A stretch of DNA of 64,000 nt from Eucalyptus grandis (GCF_016545825.1 NC_052615.1:27587088-27651087), one strand, 5' to 3'. Positions 22,849 through 35,099 are shown, counted from the stretch's first letter. Numbers and translations: made by a program. The notes: generated by a model from the letters alone, not told the origin.

Positions 22849-24984
22849 ATGGCTACGCCCGCCACTAAGCTCTTGCTCATCGACCGCGTGCCCAACAATT
22901 ACATCCGGCCCCAGGCTGACCGCCCTAACCTCACTGAGGTCGAGGCCTCAGATGCCTCCACCATCCCACTCATTGATCTCCAAGGCCTCTTTGGTCCCAA
23001 CCGTGATGATATTATCAGACAGATTGGTAAAGCATGTCGACGAGATGGTTTCTTTCAGGTACGACATAAGAATATTACACTGCGGATTCGCCAAAAAATG
23101 CTAATTAAGCAAAAGGGTATCAGTTAAAACTTGATGGATGCGATCATTCCATAATGAGTTTTTGCTCTGTCTCATGTGGTTCTGCTCATTATTTTCTTTG
23201 GCAGATCAAGAACCATGGGATACCGGAAGAGGTGGTGCAGGCCATCATGAACATAGCGGAGGAATTTTTCCGGTTGCCGGAGAGCGAGAGGCTGAAGAAT
23301 TACTCTGATGACCCGTCGAAATCGACCAGGCTTTCGACTAGCTTTAATATCAAGACCGAGAAGGTGTCTAACTGGAGGGACTTCTTGAGACTCCATTGCT
23401 ACACTCTTGAAGAATACATGCATGAGTGGCCAACCAATCCTCCATCGTTCAGGTAATAAACAAAGCTTATTCTCATCATGTGATTTATTTATCTTTTACT
23501 CAAATATTCGACATTAATTAATGTTTTATTTTAATATATCTTTCTGATTAGAATGGTTCAGTAGTTACAGAACGAATTTGTGTATCCTTAAAAAATCCAC
23601 AACGGATTTAATTATCACTATCATCACTCGTAAACAATTTCTATTCAGATCATCCATTCAGATTATGACTCGATCTTATTTGATCCACAAGATTTATGGC
23701 TATTTTACAAGCCCGAGATTTTTCCATATCAGGTGGAGCTTCCTTCTAAATAGACATGCATGATTTTCGTGACATTCAAACGATTGAAGATTCCCGTTGA
23801 TCATGAGGATTTCACAAGCTTTCACCAGTGAAGTTTGGAAAATTAAAGGCTTGATCACTGTAATTTCTAAAGTCTGATATTAGCTAAACAAAAAGATTGA
23901 AAGATAAGAATCTCTCAACGGAAGAAATGTAGGACCCAAGAAAATAAGGGGAAGAGCCTGATTTTCACCAATAGACAATACTGATCCACGTGGAATGTCA
24001 GCCACTCAAGAAAAAGAAAGTGGTACTTTCCAGTGATTTATTATGACTACCACGTTGCGGAAGTTAGAAAGAGCATGTCTAAAAGTTCTCTATTTTTTCG
24101 CCAAACTTCAAGTGTCTTGGCTTGCTGGCACACTTTAACTGCATTACCGGTTAAATATTCTTGACTAGCAGGAAGGAGGTGGGAGAGTATTGCACAAGAG
24201 TAAGAGAACTGGCGCTCAAACTGTTGGAAGCCATATCAGAAAGCCTGGGGCTTGAAAGGGAATACATAAGCAAGAACTTGGGCAAGCATGGTCAGCACAT
24301 GGCTATGAACTACTATCCGCTGTGCCCACAGCCCGAGCTCACCTACGGGTTGCTGGGCCACACTGACCAGAACTTAATCACCATCCTACTTCAGGACGAG
24401 GTGCCCGGGTTACAAGTCCTTAGGGATGGAAAATGGATTGCTGTCGATCCCATCCCCAACACCTTCATTGTCAACATAGGAGATCAAATGCAGGTACTTT
24501 GGCTACACTCTTTTGAAACATGTCCAGGATGAGACTCTAAAGCTAATGAGGAGAATTTGGTACAACATATCATAAAAACAGGAAGGAGCGGCTTTTTTTT
24601 TAGCTTAGTAAGAGAAACAAAAATTGCATGATTGTTCTGGCTGATGAAGATTGATTCCATCTCTTTGCACAAGTTCATCATTTGTTTTTTCAACGAGCCT
24701 TGGAACTGGACATGATTTTTTTACTGATTCAGGTCATTAGCAATGACAAGTACAAGAGCATACTTCACAGAGCAGTGGTGAACTGTGACAGGGAGAGAAT
24801 CTCCATTCCAACCTTTTATTGCCCATCACCAGAAGCCCTATTTGGACCTGCTCAGGGCTTGATTGACCACGAAAATCCTGCGGTTTACAGGAGCTTCACT
24901 TATGAAGAATATTACCACAAGTTCTGGAACAGAGGACTCAGGACTGAATGTTGCTTGGACATGTTCAAGATACCCTCGGCTTAG
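22849..24984 (+). CDS. 2-oxoglutarate/Fe(II) dioxygenase, DMR6/DLO-like (copy A)
   Basis: Four exons: 22849-23058, 23205-23452, 24172-24493, 24733-24984. All introns are GT...AG, total 1032 bp, 343 residues, a normal length for the family. Exons 1-2 carry the DIOX_N domain. The 2OG-FeII_Oxy domain has Fe ligands H216, D218 and H272 and the 2-oxoglutarate RxS motif R282-I-S284. The STSFN, NWRDFLRLHCY and GQHMAMNYYP regions resemble Arabidopsis DMR6 and DLO, which hydroxylate salicylate; a flavone-synthase-like role is the alternative. Compared with B and C, three prolines are replaced: P137T (HCYP), P203L (YYPPCP) and P214L (GLPGHTD). An 18-bp segment of exon 1 encoding PGINRV is also missing. 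It is the only copy in the window with an intact frame, but activity is uncertain. MTP-A converges on it from downstream. Confidence 0.88.
23545..23770 (+). mobile_element. SINE-like sequence in intron 2 of 2OGD-A
   Basis: ATGGTTCAGTAGTTA resembles a pol III A box, and GGATTTAATTATCAC about 60 bp on resembles a degenerate B box. Equivalents lie in intron 2 of B (51752-51965) and C (35807-36030), so insertion predates the gene copies. No clear tail or target duplication was found. Confidence 0.45.
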
Positions 24985-26473
24985 AATTTATTCTAAACTT
25001 CGGTCTTGCAGTTTTAGTGCTGATGTGGAGAAAAATGAGGTTGTTCCATATATCACACCCTCCTCCGCCACACACACCCCCCACCCCCACCCCCACCCCC
25101 GGTCATCCTCCTCTCTCTCCTTCTCTGAACCTTTCTTCATCTCTTTCACTTCTGATGGGGAAGGATTCGACCTAAATCTCTCTCCCTTCTCCTAGTTCCT
25201 TTTCCTTTTATTTTCTTTTGTTTCTTTTCTTACTCTTTGATTTTGATTTTGATTTAGATCTTGTAGTTTTGCTCTTCCAATCTTAAATATGGAGCTTTTC
25301 TCTCCAATCTAAATCTAAATTTTGGAGTTTTAATGAGTAAATACTCCGCCTTCCATTTTAATGGTGTTCACAACAGTTTAGATGTCTAATCTATGATCAT
25401 CAACCCATTTTCATTTAGAGTTTTGGCACTTCTCATTGGCTTAAGAGCCCACTCTCACGGGTGTCACGGGTGTCAAATCTAAGTTTTTCCAGCATGTTTA
25501 TGATGTCCCCATATGGTGATGGTGTTAAGAATACCAAACCTTGTCACACACCACCGAAAGGCAAAGTTGTAATTACAGATAAAGATCCAAGCATGTGCTT
25601 GTCACTGATGGTGCTATGAGATTCGGCGATTGGCCATCAATCCTTTTGTTTAGATGCAATCTCAAATCTGTTATTGAAAGACAAGTCTGTGATTATCTCT
25701 GATAATCATGCTCTAATGAAACGCCTTATTTATGTTTTTTTTGTTTGTTTTAGAGTCTATGAACTTGCTATGTTAGTTTGACTTTAAGGTCCCCTTTCAT
25801 GTATTATTTTGATAATGAATGGAAATTTCTTATCGACCCAAAAAAAAAAAAAAAATCTTATTGATATCAAACAACATGGATATACAACCTCTGATTCACA
25901 ACGCAATTGGAAATTTTAAGTTCTTTTCCTACTTTAATAACTCGATTTAATAGACATGCAACCTCTATTACTTGATTTACATCAACGACATCAAAATATA
26001 TGGAGAAACATAAGTCCATAAAGTATTTTCATATTATTTTCTTTTACAAATGGATTTCCATTATTAAGTAATTGAATATTGACTGATTAAATCAAATGGC
26101 AAGGAGACATTTTATATCTTCAACGAAAATATTCATCTCTACATATGTAACGATGATTGGTTAATCAAATGCCGTTGGTCTCGATTAATGTCATTGCTGT
26201 CCTATCTCAGATTTATCAGTATTGCTAAAATTCCATTTTCATACCAGCACTCTTTGCTTCGGCCAACCAAAAGAACAAATTGATCTTCTCTTTTGACTGA
26301 TCTTGACCTCGAGAAACCTACCAATTTTGCTGTCATTTAACTGCATCTATTGGTCCAATTTTAGCGTCCAGTCATAAGTTTACATGTATCTGTAGGTCAA
26401 TCTTCAAGAAAACCGACAAATGAAGGGAGGTAAAAAAGAGAGGCAGGTAAGTATTTCAAGATAAATGTACATT
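24985..26473. other. 3' flank of 2OGD-A, no gene
   Basis: Collinear with 53177-54645. It includes a C-rich/pyrimidine stretch (25060-25200). There is also a LINE 3'-end-like piece, GAATGGAAATTTCTTATCGACC plus poly(A) (about 25815-25857), shared with B near 53988. Confidence 0.6.
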
Positions 26474-26760
26474 GATCACCAAAATGGCAAGCCTAGTATT
26501 AACAAGATACCTTGTATTTCACAAGATCGCGAGTTCAATTCTTGCCGTAAGCGAATTTCTGAATAACTTGTATTATACAACCTAGTTACAGCGTATTTTG
26601 TATAGATATACATCTCAACAGATAGAATTTTGGTGGGATGTAGTGAGCTTACCGAGTGGTCTGAAACCGAAGAATCCGTGCAAGGTATAGGACCCTTATG
26701 ATAGCCCAAAGGAGGTCGCTAGTGAGCTAACCGCCCCTCCATTTTTTTTTTCAAGAAAAG
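26474..26760 (+). mobile_element. tRNA-derived SINE-like repeat
   Basis: ATGGCAAGCCTAGTATTAACAAG (A-box-like, from 26484) is followed by GCGAGTTCAATTCTTG (B-box-like, from 26528). The copy in the right block is at about 54646-54930. Confidence 0.5.
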
Positions 26761-27058
26761 AAAAGTCTAATTTGACTTTTTCTTTTTCTTTTTTCTGCTT
26801 GTCATACATGCATGACTCATGAGTATTTTGTTTGTACATATCAAAAAGTTAGAAAGATATAGAATTTTCATAATAATCTAAGGGTACAAGTGTAGAGACT
26901 CAATTATCTAAAAGGTCATGTAACTCTCTGAAAGTCCATGAACCGGTTGAGGTCAATCCTTTAACATGTGCGTGTGGTCTTAATCGAGAGTAGCTTTTCA
27001 TGCAATCGGTGCTTTCAAATAATTGGCCTCAAGGAGTAGGTCCCTTATCTCTTCAGGG

Positions 27059-27377
27059 ACAGTGTCGGCCACATTCTCTTCTGCGGTCAGAAAGGCAAGG
27101 CACATGGGTTCCTAGCACTTTTGTCCCCGCTGAGCTGCAATGTCGACAGCATCATAATTGAATTATCCAAAGATCCAGCCGAGGAAGGGACCATTTCTCT
27201 CCACGCTCCCATCTTTACGGAGCTCCGATCGCTTTCGAGTCGAAAGCTCATGTCTTGCCCGTCAAGTGCCCTCGTTCTTCTTCCGCTCTTTCGGCCTGTT
27301 TTGATCCTCATTTTCAAAGGCGTACGCATGCAGGCGTGCGCTTTTATATACATTGTGATTAAGCGATTTAGGCACAT
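27059..27377 (-). other. Conserved unidentified gene fragment with a TATA box (copy A)
   Basis: The minus strand has TATATAAA (complement of 27343-27350), then an ATG near 27312 opening a frame to 27087 of basic start (MRIKTGRKSGRR). The frame is kept in the right block at 55254-55520. A further segment in another frame (about 27090-26999) reads FLTAEENVADTVPEEIRDLL and is also shared. A third, degenerate copy is split across 37985-38170 and 39745-39935. I do not recognise the protein. It may be the first part of a gene that was copied with the 2OGD 3' flank. Confidence 0.35.
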
Positions 27378-28202
27378 ATTTTTTTTTTAATCTTTCTTCA
27401 AAGTGTAGAACTAGGCGAACACACTTGTGTTTAAATTTTTCACTGTGGATAATTATACTTTCTCAGCTATTAAGTGCCCTCCCCCATTCCCCATCCACTA
27501 CCCACATAATTCTTCGAAATTTAATAAGTTGGGACCACTACAGGATGAAGAAATCGATTCGGGCCTTCTAGAAAATAGTGAGATTCGAGTTTCTGATGTT
27601 CAGTCCCTAAGAGTAAAGGGGCAGATTATCGACACTTAATTGCTGAGGGTCAATCTCCATCCCAATTTGTTTCAAATGACCCTTGTCCTAATGCTCAATT
27701 GGATCTCCGCTAACAGCAGTGTCGGGGCAACCCATGAGATGTGAAATGAAAGCTGTTAGCCCCACGGTTGCCTACGCGGCAACAATACTGGAGTACCAGA
27801 CAACCGAGGTACTCGAGCTCACTGGGCAACGCAAACAAAAGACCTGAAGACGAGAGGATGACCATGGAGTTGTTCATGTGACAAATTGTGACGAACGCCC
27901 GGGAGTATCTTCTGGATTTCTGCCCCCCAAAAAAATGGACTTTCTATGTCAAGCTGGCCATCTCCGAGTCTCGGACAAGAGAGAATTGGGGCCGTCGGTC
28001 CAGTGAGAAGAGTGACCGGTGTCGATGATCGACTTACATTAAAAGTTTTCACACCGCCTCTCAGCATGAGCAACGCGGTAGGGCAAAAGATGACGAGGAT
28101 GCAATGTTAGTGGAATTTCAGTATTTCCGCAATGAAAATTTTCATAAGGAAAGGCTATTACAACTTTCTGCATCTCCCAAGTATACAGTAATTGACCAAA
28201 AA

Positions 28203-28250
<48 letters not shown>

Positions 28251-29009
28251 TAAGGCTATTACGACTTTCTTGCTACTCTAGTCTCTCACAAAGGGGTGCA
28301 TTGGCATTCAGGAATCACAGAATAAGTTTCACACTGCCGTCTTAACTCATGAGAGAGACATTTGCCACCTTCGCAGGATGGATCCTTTGCCATTGCTCCT
28401 GCATCCTTAGCGCAAGAGAATGTGGTGGAAAGGGAATTACCGGAGGAATGAATGCGAAATGAGGAACCGAAGGAATACTAACGAAATGAGGCGTGGAAAT
28501 GTATGAGCTAGTGTGCAGAAATTCTGTGGCGATCCAAAATCATTTGACTCTAATGTCGAATATGCACTCCAAAAGGAAAAATGACTAATACGATCCATTC
28601 CATTTAGGATGCTCACTCCGTTGTTAAATATTTTCTACCTAGCGAGAGAAAAGAGTCCAGGCTGCAATCGCAATTCGCATCCCGGCCCTGATTCAGCATA
28701 TGCTAAACATCTACTCGAGATCAATTAACACAGGCAATATAAAAGCATGGGTAGCATGTCCAAAAGTTGCGAACAAGGGCCGTGCACACTGCATTTTATA
28801 CATGGTGAAAGGTTTCATGTCCACTGGACAATTAAGAAATGAAATTTAACCTCAGTGTTGATCCAGCTGGCTTCTCAAGGAAACATAGTGTAGGTGCTCG
28901 TCATCTTTGTGATCAAGAAAAGTTGAATCACCAGATCCTTCAAACATCTCCACATATATTCAGTGCATCGATGCCTAACTACAGATGGGTCATCTCACTA
29001 GCTCAACAT
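27378..29009. other. Spacer between the conserved fragment and MTP-A
   Basis: Collinear with 55546-57110. Short frames appear in both copies, but none resembles a known protein. Part of it (28840-29009) probably belongs to the MTP 3' untranslated region. It contains a 54-bp insertion at 28192-28245, absent from B. Confidence 0.5.
28192..28245 (+). mobile_element. Tail-only retroposon insertion followed by (AT)n
   Basis: TTGACC plus about 14 A and an (AT)n run are flanked by TACAGTAA (28184-28191 and 28246-28253). The B copy at 56340-56355 has one TACAGTAA and no insert. TGACC followed by poly(A) is also the 3' end of the nearby LINE. Confidence 0.65.
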
Positions 29010-30333
29010 CTACTCACGCTCTATCTGAATAGTGACATGGCTGATGTTATATTCTCTTCTGATGAAGTCAACAACCTTGTTCAGCACCATGTCCGCATTG
29101 GCTTCACGCTTTATTTTAACATGGCAAGCCAGCAAGACTTTCCCGACTGTTATTGCCCAGATGTGCAACTCATGCACTGCAGTCACATCATCCATCTCGC
29201 ACAGACCCTGTGCCAGCCTCGTGGCATCAATCTCCCTCGGTGTGCTCTCCATGAGAACCTCCAAAATATTCCGAAGCATTCTTATTGTAGTGCCCAGCAC
29301 AATCACTGAGAATATAAGGGTACATATCAAATCAATGATCTTCCACTCGGTCTTATACCATATGATCGCTCCACCAATCATCACACCAACACTCTGAATC
29401 GAATCTCCTAGCACATGAAGATAAGCACCCTGTACATTAATATTCCATTGCTTCTTCTGTTTTGGCCCACTCTCTTTCTCGTTATTGATATCACAGCAAG
29501 CCTTGACCAATGGCTCTGTAAGATCAGTTTCATGGCCATGATGATGATCATGCTCATGATGATGTTCCAGAAATTCTTTATCATGATGGTGGTGATGTGC
29601 ATCAGCTGTGACTTGGGGTTTTGGTTATGTCCAGCATGATCCTCGTCATTATGGTCATGGCTTCCATGGTCATGACCATCTCCACTATGCCAGTGATCGT
29701 GATCATGGCCTTGACCATGACCGTGACCATGTTCGTAACCGTGGCCATGGACCGTGTCCGTGACCGTGACCGTGACCGTGACCGTGACCGTGACCCAGCA
29801 AGAGTGCCATGGCAATATTAACCAATAAACCAAAGGCAGAAACAGGAAACATTAGAAAACCCCGAACTTCACCTGTATCATGGATCAGCCTTTCGATGGC
29901 TTCATATACGAGAATCCCAGCAAGAAGCCATATCATTTGAATAGACACAAGAGCACCAAGAATCTCAATCCTGAAGAAACCATAGGATTGACGAGGTGTT
30001 GCCTCCCATCCTGAAGCCCACAGAGAGAATAAGGATATAGCAAATGCAGCAACGTCTGACAATAGATGAGCTGCATCTGTTAGAATTGCTAGACTGTTCG
30101 CTTTGATGCCTCCAACAACCTCTACAGCCATGAATACTATGCAGAGGACAACTGCCACCAAAAGTTTCCTCATAGATGCTGACCGCTCCTTTTCATCGTG
30201 AGAACTGGCACTAGAATCTTTAAATCCACAGGGTGCCTCACCACAAATTTTTATCCTGCCTGCGCCTGTTTCTGCTGGCACTTCCCCCACAAACTTCAAT
30301 TATATGTCCACTTTCACCCCTCCGAGCTTCCAT
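29010..30333 (-). pseudogene. MTP1-like zinc transporter, frameshifted (copy A)
   Basis: Nearly identical to MTP-B but with three single-base indels. There is an extra G in a G-run at codon 16 (about 30290), an extra C in the His-rich loop (about 29748), and a missing C about 120 bp further on (near 29625). The first gives a stop after 31 residues. Even with the correct frame taken up again, the second leads to a stop at 29703-29705, before the third would restore frame. The last 166 codons (29510-29010: TM5 and TM6 with HVLGD, and the C-terminal domain) are otherwise intact. Either it is a recent pseudogene or the indels are assembly errors at homopolymers and GGTCAC repeats. Confidence 0.8.
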
Positions 30334-33030
30334 CTGAAAACAATCCCAGAATAACATGTCAAAGGATTTAATGCAAATGCCAAGTATTTCATTTAACATA
30401 TATACCCACTTTACATTAAAACAAGAGTAATCTAGAAGAATCTCTCTAGATAAAAAATGCACACACATGAAGAACAGATTAGCGTAAGGAAATGTGATGT
30501 CAAACGGTTGAATATTAAAATATGCAGCTTGCAGAGTCATTTGATTGTGACGTGCCAAATTATAAGCCCCATGCCACATAGAATCAAAGGATAAACTTAC
30601 ACTTCAAAGGCTGGATCACTCTATGCTAAAAGCAGAGAATAAAAGAAAGAAAAAGGAAAAAAGTAGCTTACCCTAAAATTCCAGTCTGATACCAAAAAGA
30701 CAAGTATCTCATGGAAACTTATCGTTTGAATTTTCTCTATTTCATATTCCAGTATTTCAATCTGTGAATAGCGCTGAGTCTAATCTTTAAAAGTATCACA
30801 ATTTAATACCTCAGTAATCTTTTTTTGATAGATGCAAGATTCCCAAAAGACAGATTCCAAAGTACACCTTCATATTCATCAAAAAAAGAAGCCTCAAATG
30901 CCTCTCAATGAACATTTAGAATTCTAGTTACTTCAAAGTTCAAACCAAAGCCATCAAACATACCATCATGACCATAAACTAATGCACTTTAAATGAGTAT
31001 CTAAATCTATGAATAGAATTTTCAACACATATATGTCAATGGCCCAAACATCGCCTCTATCTGAATTACTCACCTTTTGACTGATATACAAACCCAACTG
31101 GAAAGCATATTAATTTCCAGATAACTGGGACAATTCTGCATGTGGTCTCTAAAGCATATATCATAATGCAGCAAGATCCTCATCTAGTTGTCCACTCTTT
31201 GGAAGCATGACATGTAAATTCCTAATTGATGCTAGTGATGCAACTACTGTTGGCCAAACCACAGCCTGCAACTATTAATGTAATGATGAAACTAGCTTGA
31301 GGAACAGTATTCACTATGCCGAATTATTATTATCTTTCTTTTTGCTAACCTATAAGTTCCTTGATTACATGATGCAAAAATTAGTAGCAGTCCATAAAAT
31401 TAACTGGCGAGTGCGCAACTGAATGAAAAGTAAACAGGAATTTTATTCAAACCAAAAATTGTTAAGCTTGGAATCTTACCAATGTCTTGGCACACATATG
31501 GATTGTGTGACTAATTAATACCATAAAATTCTGAAAACTTACAGCTATACCAAAATGTCATAAATAAGTGCAATACTGGGATTCCCACTCCAGACACTTT
31601 TCTCCCCATCCCTCTCAAGTATATACGATGCCGCATCCTTTTCACATCTATATCAGAGGAGACTCTAAAATCTAGACAACGATAATCGAACTCTATATAC
31701 TAATCCCATACATGACAATTAAACACTATCCAAGATTCTCCACCGTCCATGTTTCAGACTAATCAGACTTCAGATTGGGACATTTGGAACTAAATAAGAT
31801 TGTAACTCACATCCTTATAAATAGTTTGAAAGCCAGAAATATCTGAGACTTGCAAAGATTCAGTAACAATGAGTTTTGAGCAGATGTAATTAGTTTGACT
31901 CAAGCCATAACTGATAGAGCATGGTGCAAAATCTACTATCCCATGGGCCATGCCCGTGACTGGGTCACTTTCAGAAGTTTTGTCCACTTTTCACTATATT
32001 TTAATCCTCCTGGCTCTTTTCAATCATCATCCATTTATACTGCCATTATGCTAAGCATCAAAGCAGAAGTTCATCAAATGTTATGCATTAAAGTAGAATA
32101 AAAAACTCAGAACAGCTAAACTCTGAACAGCTAGGACACTTTGCCCAAAATACATTGAATCCAGCATAGTCAACTCCATGGGTCACCCTAATAGATATCA
32201 AAAAAAGCACAAGCGACACAGAAAATAACTGGCGTTATCAACCATCCAAGCAACAATCGCCCCTGAAATTCAACGTGCCATCACAAATTTTGGATCCACT
32301 CTGTTTCAAGTAGAAGAAAACACCACTCAAGCATGTAAACCAAGCAAAGATATCACAATCATAGAAACTTATCCACTCCAGCAAATCGAATGCACTCCTC
32401 AATGACTTCCACCGCATATACAAACACTGAAACCTAAAATTATGCAAGGAAAACCCAAAAAACCAGGCATGTGGAGCAAATTGACAGTAAAAAAAAATAA
32501 AACAACAACAACACAGAGCAAAGAACTTTCACAAGGTCCAACGAATAAAAACAACCGCAGAAACAAACCTCGAACATACGAATTCTCAATTGCTGAATCT
32601 CTATCAAGCGTGCGCGTAAACACAACAAACAAAAACATCAACAACAACAAAAAAAAGAAACCCATGTCCGCAACGAGGAAAATACAACACCCTTCGCAAA
32701 ACTCGACGCAAGCAAGTCTTCCAGAGACAGATACAGATAATCACGCGACGCATCAGCCATGCAAAGCCCAGAAACTCGCACTGAACCCACTACAACGAAA
32801 ACCCATCTCGCAAAACACCCACAGACACGCCCTGCACACCCCCGAAAAGTCCAAAGCCGCCTCCTCCTCCTCCCGCTACAGATCGACATAATCTCTCAGA
32901 CCGCATTCGCAAAACAACCCATCGATCGAATTCCCACAAACAAAAGAAGAACCCGACGAGAATCAAACGACGACTAGAACACGCAGAGAGGACTTCACGA
33001 GAAGCCATCGAAGGAAGCGATCGACTTTAC
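30334..33030 (-). other. 5'-leader intron of MTP-A (predicted)
   Basis: On the minus strand the coding exon starts right after TTTTCAG (acceptor at 30334-30335). A donor-like AGG|GTAAAG lies at 33030. The 2.7-kb interval has no gene and is collinear with 58446-61135. Known MTP1 genes also have a leader intron with an uninterrupted coding exon. The exon boundary is inferred. Confidence 0.5.
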
Positions 33031-33097
33031 CCTGGCGATGTCAGGCGAGCGAGCGAGCAACTGCCGTCTCCTCAAATTCCCACGGCGGTTCGACTCC

Positions 33098-33105
33098 TTT
33101 ATATA
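33098..33105 (-). promoter_or_regulatory. TATA box of MTP-A
   Basis: TATATAAA on the minus strand, about 65 bp before the predicted leader-intron donor. The same box is at 61199-61206 for MTP-B. Confidence 0.6.
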
Positions 33106-34107
33106 CATGCGGACAAAAACCATCCCACTGCCCATGTGTCCCATTTTTTTTTTTTTTTTTTTTTTTTTTGTCTTTGTATGTCTAATGATTCACTATTTAT
33201 TTCTGCTGAGACAAAAGGTGTGGCCCCAAAAACCAAATCAATTAATGAGGATGCGAAAAAAAAAAAAAATTTTAATGATTCAATCAATTCAGGGTTGGAA
33301 TAAGTCTAAGAGAAAATTATACAAATAGTAACTTTCCTGTGACAAAAATATGGCATGTGTGCAATTTAGTCCTTACACTAGATAATCTAGGGACTAGATT
33401 GAAATCAAGGAAATAATAATTCAGGTATTAAATTGAGTATTAATTAAAATTTTATGGATTTCATTTAAAAATTAAAATTTTATGAATTATATTAGATATT
33501 AGATAAAATTCATTAGTATATGTGTAATTATCCAAAGTCTGACGATGGAGATTTTGTTTGGCGGTCATTGAATGGCCACGAAAATGCCTTAAGATAGTAC
33601 CTTCTTTTATTAGTTTTGCAGCGTCAGACCTCGTTGTCCGCTTTTGTTTTGGTTTTTTTCTTCTTGGGCGGATACCGATTGGATATTCTCAATCCACCAG
33701 CATACATTGCTTTTCCTTTTTAGAAAAAGGATTTTGTATTTTTGGTATAAAAAAATTAGGGAGAAAAAAAAAAGGATTAGGTGCAATGTTTGCGTATCAT
33801 GCAAAACTGGGGACCAAAAGATTCCAGAAAATAAAATAAATATTACATTTGTCGATGGTGCAATTAAGGGGGCGGATGAGTCATCTTGAGAGGGTGGATG
33901 AGTCATATACTTATCTTTAAATTGTAATGCTTAATGGGAAAAAAGAGTTATTTCCTATTAAGTGAATGTGATCCGTTGCATGTTTTGGTAATAATCTATG
34001 TTCTTAGAATTTTAGTAAGGGTTAATACCACGAAATCGTACACTTGTCACAAATATATCTCAAAGGTAAAGGCTTGTGAAAAATATTATGCCTTAATATT
34101 TTCGTAG
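33106..34107 (-). promoter_or_regulatory. Upstream region of MTP-A
   Basis: Collinear with 61207-62236. It includes a long T run (33145-33169), AT-rich sequence, and at 34020-34090 a fragment of the repeat family at 62373-62883 (GGGTTAATACCACGAAATC...CACTTGTCACAAAT). No gene seen. Confidence 0.5.
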
Positions 34108-35043
34108 GGAGGATTATAGTGGAGACAATTTCATTTTAGGAGTGGGTATCGATTCCCACGCCCTACAATGGGGTAAGGTAAAAGTCTGAGAGTGAGGGTT
34201 AAAGTAGGATTAGAGTAGGACCAATCAAAGAAAAAAAGAAAAGTAGAGGGCTGGAGGGAGGAAAGCCCAATAATGGATAAGCAAGAAACGAGTGAGTCCT
34301 TCATGTACACATGTCACATGATGAATTCATGAATGGACTAATAAAAAAAGACTTGGCACTTTCTCCGGTGGATTCCTTGCCGACCTGAAGATATTTAAAT
34401 CTTTGATCTCTCTCGTCAAACGTCGAGTCAATTTTTATGTTGTCGGTAAGCATCGAAAGGGCAGACAGAGTTTCCATTTTTCGCTCTTTTCTCTTTCCAC
34501 ATTTCCATCGTTATATAAATGAAACATCTGTCCGTCACCCATCATCTCGGCATCCCCCACGCGGTCCACATGTAAGCACGATGGCAATCAAAGTGTTCGT
34601 TGGCATGATTAATAGAGCTAAACAGCTGTGGAGCATATTCTATGCTGACGTCGGCGGCTCAAATCAACACGATGACGTCATACTCTGCTTTAGGTCGACG
34701 ATTTGGTGAGAATGAGAAAAGTACGAATTTGTTTCTCTTGCATCCTTTTCAAATCAACAAGGCGCAATTGCCTCGAGACTAATTCCAGTTTGGCTAAGGT
34801 AAGGCTGGTGACGGATTCCCTTACGTAATCGTTCTCTTTCTAGATGGAAACGTGTACATGAGAAATTAGATAAGCTCAAGTTATAGATGTCTGCAACCAT
34901 GCCACTTTTACATTAAATATCAGCTCGGCACCGAAAACGGGGATAAAAGGAAAAAGAATAAGAAATCAGTCAGAATTTATATACTGACCACACGGGAAGA
35001 GAGGTATTTATATTCTTTTTAGTTTTTCGATCATATATTTCTT
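34108..35043 (+). promoter_or_regulatory. Upstream region of 2OGD-C
   Basis: From about 34375 it resembles the A and B promoters. TGACGTCG at 34646-34653 and the perfect palindrome TGACGTCA at 34673-34680 form the as-1-like pair. No gene. Confidence 0.55.
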
Positions 35044-35050
35044 TATAAAT
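35044..35050 (+). promoter_or_regulatory. TATA box of 2OGD-C
   Basis: TATAAAT about 50 bp before the position equivalent to the start codon, matching copies A and B. Confidence 0.65.
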
Positions 35051-35099
35051 ACAAAATTTGTTGTGCGTCCACCAAGCAACATTTGCAGTGCTGCGGTAC

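Larger units (their letters stand above)
21670..34107. repeat. Segmental duplication block, left copy (2OGD-A plus MTP-A)
   Basis: It is collinear with about 49805-62236: the same promoter, 2OGD exons and introns, 3' flank, MTP gene, leader intron and upstream region in the same order and orientation. Similarity stops at about 34107, in GTAGG, against 62236. The homology extends left through psi1, so the original unit also held the pseudogene. Confidence 0.9.

Noticed and set aside
29621..29821. Plus-strand frames opposite the MTP His loop, with Val-Thr-Met or Asp-Arg repeats
   Set aside because: Antisense shadows of the GGTCAC codon repeat.
33106..33400. Plus-strand frames around the T run upstream of MTP-A
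   Set aside because: Low-complexity poly-Phe/Lys translation; the region is a promoter or leader.
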